Shown here one piece after another: positions 43,782-52,941 of a stretch of DNA of 64,000 nucleotides. Source of the DNA: an uncultured cyanobacterium (lineage in GTDB: Bacteria > Cyanobacteriota > Cyanobacteriia > PCC-6307 > Cyanobiaceae); contig CAIJRN010000009.1 of the NCBI GenBank assembly GCA_903823115.1, positions 1 to 64,000 of the forward strand. Reading direction: 5' to 3'. The number at the start of each line of letters is the position of its first letter. The first letter of the stretch is position 1. The notes under the pieces are model-generated. The model saw only the letters and a list, made by a program, of their open reading frames with translations, was not told the DNA's origin and did no database searches. Position numbers and translations under genes: made by a program.

Positions 43782-45800
43782 TCAGGCCTGCTGGCCAAAG
43801 GTATAGCTGGCGGCCGGCAGCAGTCGCCAGTCGCCACTGCCATCGAGTTCGAGCACGGTGTCGTGATAGTCCCTGAGGGTGGGGCGGTGACCGACGCTGA
43901 CGAAGGCCATCTCCCGCTGCACCAGCAGCTCATAGAGCCGCTTCTCCGTGTTGACATCGAGGGCGCTGGTGGCCTCATCGAGCACCACGAAGCGGGGAGA
44001 GTTCAACAGCAGCCGGGCAAAAGCCAGGCGTTGCTGTTCCCCCAGCGAGAGCAGACGGGGCCAGTCCTGCTTGATGTCGAGATCGGGATAGCGATGCACC
44101 AGATCCGGCAGCCTTGCCTCCTCGAGCACGTGGCGCAGCTGCGCGTCGCTGAAGCGTTCGGGGCTCTGCGGATAGCAGAGTTGCTCCCGCAGGCTGCCGA
44201 GCAGCATGTAGGGCTTCTGGGGAATGAACATCAGCTCGCCGACGGGCGGCCGATGCACCCGGCCGGCCGCGGCAGGCCAGAGGCCACTGACCAGGCGCAG
44301 GAAGGAGGTCTTGCCGCAGCCGGAGGGGCCAACCACCAGCAGCCGCTGGCTTGGGGCCACCTGCAGACTGAGGTCGTGGATCAGTCGACGGCTGCTGCGG
44401 GGCGGCACCAGATCCACGTGGCTCACCAGGATCGAATCCGCCGACTCGGCAGGGATGCCGGATTCCCCCTCCAGGGCAGGCTGGCCCTGTTCTAAGGCCG
44501 ACTGGGCGGCCACGTCACCGCTGATGGCCTCCACCTTGCCCTGGAAGCCCTCGAGACGGCTGATCGAGGCCGAGAAAGCCGCCAGGCGATCGATGTTATT
44601 GACGATGTAACTGACCGAGAACAGCACCTGGGAGAAGGCGATGCTGGCCTGGCCGAACACACCGAAATCCACCTGCTTGGCGAAATAGATGGGCGCAATC
44701 ACCAGCCAGGGCAGGAAGCGGGAAAAATAATCGTAGGAGCGCTGAATCACATTGATCAGGGCTTCCCAGATGATGAGTTTGTTGTAGTTCTGAATCACAC
44801 CTCCCAGGCGCCTTGATCCCTCCTTCTGCTCCTGCTGCTCGCCGCGGTAGAAGGCGATCGATTCAGCGTTGTCGCGAATGTGGACGAGGCCGTAGCGGAA
44901 ATCCGCCTCCAGCTTCAGTTGCTGGTAGTTGAGGTTGACGAGCTTACGGCTGGCAAAGACAATCAGAGCGGTGCCGACCACTGAATAGGCCAACAGCCAG
45001 AGGGCCAATGTTTCATTGATGCTCCACAAGACAATAATGAAACTGAAAAAGGTGAGAAGTGCTGAAATTATTTCTACCGTCACACTCAGGCTTGTAGCCG
45101 TGAAGCTCGCTGCATCCTGGGAGATTCGTTGGTCAGGATTGTCAATTTCTTCGACGCTCTCATCGTTCGGATTGAGGACGTAATAGGCTCGATTTGTGAG
45201 ATATCGGCCTAACATTCTCTCGCTCAGCCACTCGCGCCACATCAGCCCCAGCTTGGGAATCAAGTAGCTCTGCAGGGCCCGGATCGGCAGGGCCAGGACC
45301 AGGCAGAAGGCGTAGATCGCCACGATCTTCCAGAACTCCTCGGCCTTGTAGGCCACCAGAGCGTTCTCGATGTTGCGGGCGACGTAGCTGATGCCGACAT
45401 TGATGCCGTTGATCACCAGGATCAGCAGCGTGATCACCCCCAGCAGCAACCAGGGCAGCCAGCGCCCCTGGCGCAATTTTGCGCGCAAGGCACCGAAGCA
45501 AAGCAGACCGGCGCCGAACAGCACCATCACCACCTTGCCCCAGGGCCCTGCCCAGATCGACGCCACCTGCTCGGGAACCCCCGGCAGGAACCGGGCCTGC
45601 AACTCCGGAATCCAGGCGCCGCTGGCCGCCACCGCCGCCGTCAACAGCAGCAGGGTGAAGCCCACCACGACTGCGATCAGGGCCACCACCAGCAGCAGGA
45701 ACTGGCCGGAGCTGGCGCCGTTGTCCAGCGGCAGGAAGTAGGGCTGGGCCAGACGCTGCAGCTTGCCCAGCTGGTCGCGGAGAGCCTTGAAGGGGATCAT
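43782..45800 (-). CDS. ABC transporter, fused permease-ATPase (YddA/ABCD-like)
   Basis: 672 residues. Hydrophobic N-terminal half with an SbmA/ABCD-type permease (YVARNIENALVAYKAEEFW, REWLSERMLGRYLTNRAYY, NPDQRISQDAASF). The ATPase half has Walker A GPSGCGKTSFLR, Walker B RFVVLDEATSALD and a variant signature LSLGEQQRLAFARLL (LSLGE, as common in this group). Substrate unknown; related proteins move peptides or acyl-CoA. The permease part dips in GC (about 23 of 60 in the line at 45001). It is linked to the downstream hli gene. Confidence 0.9.
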   Translation of the reverse strand: MIPFKALRDQLGKLQRLAQPYFLPLDNGASSGQFLLLVVALIAVVVGFTLLLLTAAVAASGAWIPELQARFLPGVPEQVASIWAGPWGKVVMVLFGAGLLCFGALRAKLRQGRWLPWLLLGVITLLILVINGINVGISYVARNIENALVAYKAEEFWKIVAIYAFCLVLALPIRALQSYLIPKLGLMWREWLSERMLGRYLTNRAYYVLNPNDESVEEIDNPDQRISQDAASFTATSLSVTVEIISALLTFFSFIIVLWSINETLALWLLAYSVVGTALIVFASRKLVNLNYQQLKLEADFRYGLVHIRDNAESIAFYRGEQQEQKEGSRRLGGVIQNYNKLIIWEALINVIQRSYDYFSRFLPWLVIAPIYFAKQVDFGVFGQASIAFSQVLFSVSYIVNNIDRLAAFSASISRLEGFQGKVEAISGDVAAQSALEQGQPALEGESGIPAESADSILVSHVDLVPPRSSRRLIHDLSLQVAPSQRLLVVGPSGCGKTSFLRLVSGLWPAAAGRVHRPPVGELMFIPQKPYMLLGSLREQLCYPQSPERFSDAQLRHVLEEARLPDLVHRYPDLDIKQDWPRLLSLGEQQRLAFARLLLNSPRFVVLDEATSALDVNTEKRLYELLVQREMAFVSVGHRPTLRDYHDTVLELDGSGDWRLLPAASYTFGQQA

Positions 45801-45998
45801 GGGGCCTGGCAGATCAAGGCATTGTCGCCGCTCGACCTGCCAGGTCGCGGTAGCGAGCGGCCGAATCGCGGCTGCGATCCAGGCAGCCGCTTCACCCCAG
45901 CGGTGCTGACCAACCGTTCAAAAGCGTGAACCTCAACCAGGTGAGGCCAGCAAAGGCTTGGTGATCGGCCCTTGTTCCAGCTGCAGGTCGCTGGTCGC

Positions 45999-46340
45999 TC
46001 AACCGGGTGGCCAGGCCAGGGCCCGTCCGCCGATGACGTGCAAATGCAGATGAAACACCGTCTGCCCCGCCTCGGCACCGCTGTTGATCACGGTGCGCCA
46101 GCTGCTGAGTCCCTCCTGCTTGGCCACCTTGGCGGCCACCAGCAGCAGATGGCCGAGCAGCGCCTGGTGCTCCGGCGTGGCTTCCGAGAGCTGGGCGATC
46201 GGGTCGCGCGGGATCACCAGCACATGCACCGGCGCCTGGGGCGTCACATCGCGGAACGCCAGACAGAGTTCATCGCTGTAGACCGCGTCACAGGGAATCT
46301 CGCCCCGCAGGATGCGGCCGAAGATCGTGTCGCTGGACAT
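45999..46340 (-). CDS. HIT-family nucleotide hydrolase (Hint/PKCI-like)
   Basis: 113 residues. TIFGRILRGEIPCDAVYSDE at the N-terminus and the catalytic HIT motif HLHLHVIGG near the C-terminus place it in the Hint branch (purine nucleoside phosphoramidase). VHVLVIPRDPIAQLSEATPEH is also typical. The ATG at 46340 gives MSSDTIFGRIL; the open frame upstream of it overlaps comM on the other strand and is not coding. Confidence 0.95.
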   Translation of the reverse strand: MSSDTIFGRILRGEIPCDAVYSDELCLAFRDVTPQAPVHVLVIPRDPIAQLSEATPEHQALLGHLLLVAAKVAKQEGLSSWRTVINSGAEAGQTVFHLHLHVIGGRALAWPPG

Positions 46341-46413
46341 GGCCTGACGTGCGCCCTTGGGGCGGCCGATGGGACAGGGGGTGGCACTGGTGTTGCAGTG
46401 ATCCCGAATTCCG

Positions 46414-47994
46414 ATGTTGGCACGCTGCAGTGGAGCGGCCCTGAGCGGGTTGGAAGCGGTCGAGGTTGCCGTGGAGGTGGACATCGCCCCGGGACTGCCC
46501 GGTCTGCAACTGGTGGGTCTGCCCGATGCGGCGGTGCAGGAGGCACGCGAACGGGTGCGGGCCGCCATCCGCAACAGTGGCCTCAAGGTGCCGCTCACCC
46601 GGGTGGTGGTGAGCCTGGCCCCGGCGGATCTGCGCAAGGCGGGGCCGAGCTTCGATCTGCCGATCGCTCTGGGGCTGCTGGTGGCCAGTGGCCAGCTGGC
46701 GCCGGAGCAGCTCCAGGGCATCTGGAGCGCGGCGGAACTGGGCCTCGATGGGCGTCTGCGGCCGATCCGCGGCGTGCTGGCCGTGGCGATGGCGGCCCGT
46801 GCCGCCTCAGCGACGGGGCTGGTGGTGCCGGCGGCCAATGCCGCCGAGGCGGCCCTGGTCGAGGGGCTGCCGGTCTGGGGCGCCGGGGATCTGGCTGAGG
46901 TGCTCACCGTGCTGCGGAATCGCGCCGAAATCCCCCGGGCCCGTGCCGCCATCGCCCCACCCCCCTGTGTCAGCGGACCCGACCTGGTGGATGTGCGCGG
47001 CCAACCCCATGGTCGCCGGGCTCTGGAGATCGCTGCAGCCGGTGGCCATCACCTGCTGCTGGTGGGTTCGGCGGGCAGTGGCAAGACGATGCTCGCCCGC
47101 CGCCTGCCGGGGCTGTTACCCCCCCTGGAGGCGGCAGAGGCGCTGGAGCTCACACGGCTGCACTCGGTGGCGGGCCTGTTGCTGGATGGGGGCAGCCTGA
47201 TCAGCCAGCGCCCCTTCCGCAGTCCCCACCACAGCTGCTCGGGGGCCGCCCTGATCGGGGGGGGCACGATTCCGATGCCTGGGGAAGTGAGCCTGGCTCA
47301 CCACGGGGTGCTGTTCCTCGATGAACTGGCGGAATTCCGTCGCGACGTGCTCGATCAGCTGCGCCAGCCACTGGAGGAGGGCGATGTGCTGATCAGTCGC
47401 ACCCGGCAACGTTGCCGTTTTCCTTGCCGCATCACCCTCGTGGCTGCGACCAACCCCTGTCCCTGCGGGCGCTATGGCGAGGCCGATGGCAGTTGCGATT
47501 GTGGCGAAAGCCAGCGCCGCCGCTACTGGAGCCGGCTCTCAGGGCCCCTGCTGGACCGGCTCGATCTCCAGGTGGTGATGCGCCGGCCTCCGGCCAGGGA
47601 GTTGGCCCAGGGAATCGTCTGCGGCGATCCCCTGGCGGGCTCGCCATCCAGTCAGCAGCCGGAAACCAGTGCGGTGGTGGCCGGCCGGGTCCGACAGGCC
47701 CGGGCTCGTATGGCCGCGCGCAATCCCGGCGGCGGCTGCAACGCCCAGATCGCCGCCGAGGCCCTGCCCCGGGTGCTGGCTGTGGATGCGCCGGGCCGCC
47801 GGCTCTGGGAGAGAGCCATGGAGCAGCGCCGGCTCTCGGCCCGCGGCGGCATGCGGCTGCTGCGGGTGGCCCGCACGATCGCCGACCTGGCCGCACAGAC
47901 CAGTGTGGGAACGGCAGCCATCGCCGAAGCTCTCACCTTCCGCAGTTTTGATCTGGTGGCCTCCGAACCGGGCATTCCGATGCCGCCGGACTGA
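46414..47994 (+). CDS. comM: ComM/YifB family Mg-chelatase-like ATPase
   Basis: 526 residues. An N-terminal Lon-protease-like (ChlI-related) domain (VEVDIAPGLPGLQLVGLPDAA, GPSFDLPIALGLL) precedes an AAA+ core with Walker A GSAGSGKTML and Walker B VLFLDELAEFRRDVL. RPFRSPHHSCSGAALIGGG and TNPCPCGRYGE are YifB hallmarks, with four Cys in the zinc-like region (NPCPCG and CDCGE). ComM is a helicase promoting branch migration during natural transformation. Full length and intact. Confidence 0.96.
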   Translation: MLARCSGAALSGLEAVEVAVEVDIAPGLPGLQLVGLPDAAVQEARERVRAAIRNSGLKVPLTRVVVSLAPADLRKAGPSFDLPIALGLLVASGQLAPEQLQGIWSAAELGLDGRLRPIRGVLAVAMAARAASATGLVVPAANAAEAALVEGLPVWGAGDLAEVLTVLRNRAEIPRARAAIAPPPCVSGPDLVDVRGQPHGRRALEIAAAGGHHLLLVGSAGSGKTMLARRLPGLLPPLEAAEALELTRLHSVAGLLLDGGSLISQRPFRSPHHSCSGAALIGGGTIPMPGEVSLAHHGVLFLDELAEFRRDVLDQLRQPLEEGDVLISRTRQRCRFPCRITLVAATNPCPCGRYGEADGSCDCGESQRRRYWSRLSGPLLDRLDLQVVMRRPPARELAQGIVCGDPLAGSPSSQQPETSAVVAGRVRQARARMAARNPGGGCNAQIAAEALPRVLAVDAPGRRLWERAMEQRRLSARGGMRLLRVARTIADLAAQTSVGTAAIAEALTFRSFDLVASEPGIPMPPD

Positions 47995-48466
47995 ATCCAG
48001 GGACTGATGACAGAGTCCCTCCCATCCAGGTGTCTGGTGCACAGCGGAGTCACGGGGCCAAAAAGTCAGTCGCCATGGCACTGAGCCCCTTGTTGAGAAG
48101 CCTCTGGTTCATCTCTCTGGGGACCTCTCGGCCTCTGGCGCAGAGTGAGAATGGAGCGGTCAGCCGACGCTGGTGATCCCAGGCTTTCCAGCGTCTTCTG
48201 AGCGGCAAGGTCCAGAGAGCGACCAGCAGCCAGGCGAGGGCGATCCAGTGCTCAGAGGCTGATCAGTGCGAGGTTGCAGATCCGCTCCTGCTGACGAGCC
48301 CAATCGATGGCACAGCAGCAGGTCTTGACCAGTGGGCAAGCCTGTTGACCCTTCGCTGCTGGTTCAGCTCCAGTGCACCGTGATCAGGACCGATGCCTGG
48401 AGAGCCATGGATGTCAGTGCGGGGCCTTGCGCCCGAACAGGCATCCAGGAAATCCAACGGACGACC
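47995..48466. other. intergenic region, nothing recognised
   Basis: 472 nt between comM and the rpsU terminator. It contains stop codons in all frames at short intervals except for short frames without recognisable products. I see no RNA structure or mobile-element trace that can be supported. Confidence 0.35.
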
Positions 48467-48510
48467 AAAAAAACGACCTTCAGGGGCTGGCAGACCCTGA
48501 AGGCCAGAAA
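48467..48510 (-). terminator. rho-independent terminator of rpsU
   Basis: On the minus strand CCTTCAGGG (48503-48495) pairs with CCCTGAAGGT (48485-48476) across a 9-nt loop and is followed by a run of seven T (48473-48467). A strong stem plus T-run, 80-odd nt after the rpsU stop. A shorter A/T run on the other side could let it work in both directions. Confidence 0.85.
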
Positions 48511-48586
48511 AAGGCAGGTAGAGCTTGGCGGAACGGGTGATCTGGAATCCCCTGAGACAGCCGGTTCAGCGCAGGCTGAAGGCCGA

Positions 48587-48757
48587 TCAGCGGCGGCGAC
48601 GACGCTGCTGGGCTTTGCGCTTGTACTTCTCGGTGGGGGTTTCGTGGTGCCGCAGTCGCTTCAGATCCGCAAAGATCCCGGCTTTGGACACCTGGCGCTT
48701 GAAGCGACGCAGAGCGGATTCGATCCCTTCGTTTTCGCCGACGGTGACCTGGGTCAT
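48587..48757 (-). CDS. rpsU: 30S ribosomal protein S21
   Basis: 56 residues. [20 protein letters not shown], then [20 protein letters not shown] and a basic end rich in Arg ([11 protein letters not shown]) are the full S21 sequence. S21 binds near the mRNA platform and influences initiation. It is followed by a strong terminator. Confidence 0.97.
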   Translation of the reverse strand: MTQVTVGENEGIESALRRFKRQVSKAGIFADLKRLRHHETPTEKYKRKAQQRRRRR

Positions 48758-48816
48758 GAAAAGCTGCTGAAGCGTGTCAAGTTCGGCAATCTAGCAAGTC
48801 CCCCGCCCGACCTTGT

Positions 48817-49605
48817 TCAGATCTTCGGGGGAGGCGCCGGCAGCAGGCCGGCCTTCGTCGGTGCCGCCTGCCGTGGTGTCGAGGCCGGGGTGCTGGCACC
48901 GGTAACGGGCTTCGGTGCCGTCTTGGGATCGGGGCGAACCCCTGGGGCTGCAGGCAGGGGCGTCGGCAGGATCTGGCCTGCTCCTGCGCCGGTGACCGGG
49001 GTGCCCTCTGCAGGCCAGGTCTCACTGAACAGGTAGACATGGCCGAGATTGCGGCCGCGGAACTGGCGCCGCATCAGTCGCCAGCCAGGCTCGAAATCGA
49101 GCTTGTGAAAGCCGCTGGCTGCCCCGCCTGCCCGGGCCACCACCATTTCGGGGCCAGCCCCAGGCTTGGTTGGCAGAGCGATCAGCAGGGTGTCGCCAGC
49201 CTCACTGCGCACCAGCAGCCGATAGCTGCCGGCCAGGTCGCTGGGTCCTACACGCACGGAATAGCCGTTGGCATCGATATACCGACTGCAGATGCCAGTG
49301 AAATCAAAGGTGGCCAGCAAGGGATTGACGGCCGCTGGCTTGCCTGCCCCAATGGCGAAACAGGGTTGGCGATTGTTGACCTGTTCGTAGATGTTCAGCT
49401 GATAGCGGCCGCTGCTGCCAACGGGTGAGGCCACCAGCACGAACCGCTGCGGATCGAGATCAGCCGCCGCGAACATCGACTGGGCCGTGGCGGCCTGGGG
49501 CACGAGAACTGCGCTGGCAGCCACGGCGCTGGCAGCCAAGCCCATGGCGCTCAGGGCGAGGGCGCCCCTGCGGCGAAGCAACACGGGGATCAGGGAAGAA
49601 ATCAC
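48817..49605 (-). CDS. DUF3747 secreted protein
   Basis: 262 residues. A signal peptide (LALSAMGLAASAVAASAVLVPQAATAQ) precedes a domain with DPQRFVLVASPVGSSGRYQL, NIYEQVNNRQPCFAIG and LLATFDFTGICSRYIDANGY, the two Cys probably disulphide-linked. These blocks match the cyanobacterial DUF3747 family of unknown function. The C-terminal tail is Pro/Ala/Thr-rich and disordered. It is immediately upstream of rpsU with a 59-nt gap. Confidence 0.85.
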   Translation of the reverse strand: MISSLIPVLLRRRGALALSAMGLAASAVAASAVLVPQAATAQSMFAAADLDPQRFVLVASPVGSSGRYQLNIYEQVNNRQPCFAIGAGKPAAVNPLLATFDFTGICSRYIDANGYSVRVGPSDLAGSYRLLVRSEAGDTLLIALPTKPGAGPEMVVARAGGAASGFHKLDFEPGWRLMRRQFRGRNLGHVYLFSETWPAEGTPVTGAGAGQILPTPLPAAPGVRPDPKTAPKPVTGASTPASTPRQAAPTKAGLLPAPPPKI

Positions 49606-49738
49606 GTCGCTCTTGTGGGTCAGGGGGCGGGTTGGCCGGCTGAATCGTATGCAGGCCAGCGGCCGAACACCAGCACTCAGAGCCCGATCTCAGACCGGCC
49701 GCTGGCCCAGCCCCAGCCCCGGCGCCAGGCCAGCCAAT

Positions 49739-49942
49739 TCAGGATGGAGAGGGCCTGCTGATGCGGATGGCCACCAGCAGGGTGAGCAGGGTTCCCGGCA
49801 GGCTGGCCGCCAGGATCCAGCGGGTGGTCTGCACCCCCAGATCCGGATCGCCGTAGGCCAACTCAAAGATGGAGCCGGTGGCGGCGATGCCCAGAAGGCA
49901 GGCCAGGGCCAGGAACAGCCCGGCCAAGGGTTTCATCGGCAT
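49739..49942 (-). CDS. small two-helix membrane protein, hypothetical
   Basis: 67 residues. Two hydrophobic helices (GLFLALACLLGIAATGSIFEL and WILAASLPGTLLTLLVAI) joined by a short polar loop. It lies 7 nt after the def stop in the same direction, which supports a real gene, and the pattern resembles small proteins I associate with picocyanobacteria. No function can be assigned. Confidence 0.55.
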   Translation of the reverse strand: MPMKPLAGLFLALACLLGIAATGSIFELAYGDPDLGVQTTRWILAASLPGTLLTLLVAIRISRPSPS

Positions 49943-49949
49943 CGAAATG

Positions 49950-50582
49950 TCAGCGGATGGACTGGACGTGATGGCGCTCGAAACCCTGCTGTTGCAGCCC
50001 TTCGTTGAGACTCAGCTCATCGGTGACGCGATCGACGAACAGCACCCCGTTGAGATGGTCCAGCTCGTGCTGGATGCAGCGAGCCAGCAGGCCATCGGCC
50101 TTGATGCGTCGGGGCCGGCCGTACTCATCGCGGAAGCTCACCTCGACGGTGGAGGGCCTCACCACATCGAGATAAACGCCGGGGATGCTCAGGCAACCCT
50201 CTTCGTAGGTGTTGAGCGAGGCGCCGGCGGTGGCGATCTCCGGGTTGATCAGCACGATCGGCGGATTGGCGGCTTCCTCGAAATCGAGATCGATCACCAG
50301 CAACTGCTTCTGCACCCCCACCTGGGGTGCGGCCAGGCCGATGCCCCGGGCCGTGTACATGCAGCGCAGCATGTCGCGGGCCAGGTCGCGGATGGACTCA
50401 TCCACTTTGCTGATCCTCCGGGCTGGATGGCGCAGCTCTCGATCACCCAGCTGATGGATCGCCAGGGGGGGCTCCTCCAGAGGCTGCTTCGGAACCATGA
50501 GGCTGCGGAAGCTCTGATCGGCCTTTCGCGCCAATTGGGCGAAGCTACGCGCCAAGGGATCACCTGAATCGTTGGGGACCAT
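49950..50582 (-). CDS. def: peptide deformylase
   Basis: 210 residues. Removes the N-formyl group from new proteins. All three metal-site motifs are intact: GIGLAAPQVG, EEGCLSIPG (Cys ligand) and QHELDHLNG (two His ligands and catalytic Glu). The start at MVPNDSGDPLARSFAQLARK is preferred because cyanobacterial PDFs have this N-terminal ARSFAQLA extension. Divergent from the S9 peptidase, with which the start regions overlap. Confidence 0.96.
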   Translation of the reverse strand: MVPNDSGDPLARSFAQLARKADQSFRSLMVPKQPLEEPPLAIHQLGDRELRHPARRISKVDESIRDLARDMLRCMYTARGIGLAAPQVGVQKQLLVIDLDFEEAANPPIVLINPEIATAGASLNTYEEGCLSIPGVYLDVVRPSTVEVSFRDEYGRPRRIKADGLLARCIQHELDHLNGVLFVDRVTDELSLNEGLQQQGFERHHVQSIR

Positions 50583-52941
50583 TGTAGGAGTCGCCGCTGG
50601 GAGAAGGGGTTTGGGAGGTCCTGCTGAACGGGAGAACGGGCAGGGCGACGAGCACTCCGCCCATGGGCCAGCCAGTCGGCCTGCCGATCGGCCGCAGGCG
50701 CATGCTGCTGGCTCCCTCGACGCCGGGATCGCAAGCCGGGCCGATGAGCTCCGGTTCAGCAGGCCCAAGGCGCGGATCCCTGATCAGCCCAACCCTCGCA
50801 GCGCAAGTCAGAACGCCATCTCGATCCCCAACCCGCCCCACGATCCCCGCCTGCCCGAGGGCAAGGTCCACTCCGGTCGGCCGGGGGGCCATCCTTTGGC
50901 GGCGGCTCTGGTGGTGGCGGCCAGTCCGGTGCTCCGCGAACCGCGGCTGGACGGCGGACGCCTGTTCTGGCTGGAACAACGCCCAAGCGAACAGGGCCGC
51001 ACCACCTTGATGATGCAGGTCGGCGGCGATCCGCCCCAGGAGCTCACCTGCGGCCGCAACCTGCGCAGTCGGGTGCACGACTACGGCGGCGGCTGTTTTG
51101 CGGTGGCCGGACCGACCGTGGTGTTCATCGATGACGGCGATCGTGGGCTCTGGCGGCTGAACCTGGCCGCGGCTGGCGCGGATACCGCCGCCGGCGTGGA
51201 GGCCTCCCTAGCCAAAGCGCAGCCGCTGATTCCGCCGGCCGATCCCCTGCGCCCGCGGACCTTCGCCGATGGGCTGATCGATCAGCAACGCAGCCGCTGG
51301 ATCGGTGTGATGGAACAGGACGGCCGCGATCACCTGGTCGGTGTGCCCCTGACCGGCGGCGAGCCTCGGGTGCTCCACGCTCCCGCCGACTTCATCGGCT
51401 ATGCGGTGCTCAGTCCCTCCGGCAGCCACCTGGCCTGGGTGGAGTGGCAGCAGCCGTCCATGCCCTGGGAGCGCAGCCAGCTCTGGCTGGGGCGCTTTGA
51501 CCTGAACGGCCAATTGGTTGACATCCGTTGCCTGGCGGGATCGGACGCCTCCCCTGCCGGGGCCCCAGCTGCCGGGGCTTCAGCAGCCGGCTCGACCTCG
51601 ATCTTTCAGCCCCTCTGGGCAGGCCCGGACCTGGTGGTGGCGAATGACCGCAGCGGCTGGTGGAACCTGGAGCGGCTCGCCCAGGCCGAAACCCTGGCCG
51701 CCGGCGCCGAACTTCATTGGCAGAGCCTGCTGCCGATGGCGGCGGAGTTCGCCATGCCCCAGTGGGTCTACGGCATGCGCACCACCGCCTGGGATGGCCA
51801 GCAGCTGCTGGCGGCGGCCTGCAGCAATGGCAGCTGGGAACTGGGACGGCTGCTGCCAAGCGCCACCGGGGAGCTGCCGCTGTGCTGGCAGCCCCTGGAG
51901 CTTCCCTTCAATGACCTGGCGTTCCTCGATGCTGAGGCGGGCCGCCTGGTGGCCGTGGCCGCCGCCCCCGACTGCGGCTCGGGTCTGCTGGACCTCAGCA
52001 TCAGCAGCGGTCTCTGGCAACACCGGCCGGCCGCCGCCGCTGCCCTCGAGCCGGCCGCCATCAGCTCACCGCAGGATCTCTGGTTCGCAGGCCACGGTGG
52101 CCTGCCCACCCAGGCCTGGTACTACCCGCCGGCTGGTGGGTCCCACCCGGATGCCCCGCTGCTGGTGAAGGGACACAGTGGCCCCACCGCCATGGCACGC
52201 ACCGGATTGAGCCTGTCCATCCAGTTCTGGACCAGCCGGGGCTGGGGGGTGGTGGACGTCAACTACGGCGGCTCCACCGGTTTCGGACGGGCCTACCGCG
52301 AGCGGCTCCAGGGCCAGTGGGGCGTGGTTGATGTGGCCGATTGCCTTGCCGCCGCCCGCACCCTGGTGGCTGCGGGCCAGGCCAGCGCCCAGCGGATCGC
52401 CATGGAGGGCGGCAGTGCCGCCGGCTTCACGGTGCTGGCGGCGCTCTGCCACGACGACACGATCCGGGCCGGGGCCTGCCGCTATCCGGTCACCGATCTG
52501 GCAGCCCTGGCCGGCGGCGACCATCGCTTTGAGGCGCGCTATTTCGATGGCCTGATCGGTCCCTGGCCGGCAGCGAAGGCGATCTACGACGCCCGCTCGC
52601 CGCTGCACCATGCCGAGCGCATTCACCGCCCGGTGATTCTTTTCCATGGCCTCGACGATCGAGTGGTGCCGCCGGAGCAGAGCGAACGGCTGGCCCTGGC
52701 CCTGGGCGAGCGGGATGTGCCGGTGCAGCTGCACCTGTTCCCCAGCGAGGGCCATGGCTTCCGCAGTGGTGCCGTGCAACAACAGGTGCTTGAAGCGACC
52801 GAAGCCTTTTTCCGTCGCCACTTCCAGCTCGACCACGTCCAAGTCGACATCGGCCAGCTCGACACCGGCGAGAACGAGCAGGTCCAGCCCGACGGGTCTC
52901 AGCCTGAGGGATCCCGGCCGGACGGGCGCTCAGGATGTTGA
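50572..52941 (+). CDS. S9 family prolyl oligopeptidase-like hydrolase
   Basis: Up to 789 residues. An N-terminal beta-propeller region (from about residue 110: LREPRLDGGRLFWLEQR, SPSGSHLAWVEW) is followed by an alpha/beta hydrolase domain: LLVKGHSGPTAMA, NYGGSTGFGRAYRERL, nucleophile EGGSAAGF, acid FHGLDDRVVPPEQ and base PSEGHGFR. Acts on peptides or acyl-amino acids; substrate unknown. The first 90 or so residues are low-complexity and overlap the def start, so the real start is probably downstream, though no ATG marks it. Confidence 0.9.
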   Translation: MGTIVGVAAGRRGLGGPAERENGQGDEHSAHGPASRPADRPQAHAAGSLDAGIASRADELRFSRPKARIPDQPNPRSASQNAISIPNPPHDPRLPEGKVHSGRPGGHPLAAALVVAASPVLREPRLDGGRLFWLEQRPSEQGRTTLMMQVGGDPPQELTCGRNLRSRVHDYGGGCFAVAGPTVVFIDDGDRGLWRLNLAAAGADTAAGVEASLAKAQPLIPPADPLRPRTFADGLIDQQRSRWIGVMEQDGRDHLVGVPLTGGEPRVLHAPADFIGYAVLSPSGSHLAWVEWQQPSMPWERSQLWLGRFDLNGQLVDIRCLAGSDASPAGAPAAGASAAGSTSIFQPLWAGPDLVVANDRSGWWNLERLAQAETLAAGAELHWQSLLPMAAEFAMPQWVYGMRTTAWDGQQLLAAACSNGSWELGRLLPSATGELPLCWQPLELPFNDLAFLDAEAGRLVAVAAAPDCGSGLLDLSISSGLWQHRPAAAAALEPAAISSPQDLWFAGHGGLPTQAWYYPPAGGSHPDAPLLVKGHSGPTAMARTGLSLSIQFWTSRGWGVVDVNYGGSTGFGRAYRERLQGQWGVVDVADCLAAARTLVAAGQASAQRIAMEGGSAAGFTVLAALCHDDTIRAGACRYPVTDLAALAGGDHRFEARYFDGLIGPWPAAKAIYDARSPLHHAERIHRPVILFHGLDDRVVPPEQSERLALALGERDVPVQLHLFPSEGHGFRSGAVQQQVLEATEAFFRRHFQLDHVQVDIGQLDTGENEQVQPDGSQPEGSRPDGRSGC

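Noticed and set aside
45999-46952. Long form of the HIT gene
   Set aside because: The HIT domain starts at 46340; the rest is antisense to comM.
48332-49036. Plus-strand open frame across rpsU
   Set aside because: Antisense to rpsU and the DUF3747 gene; no family features.
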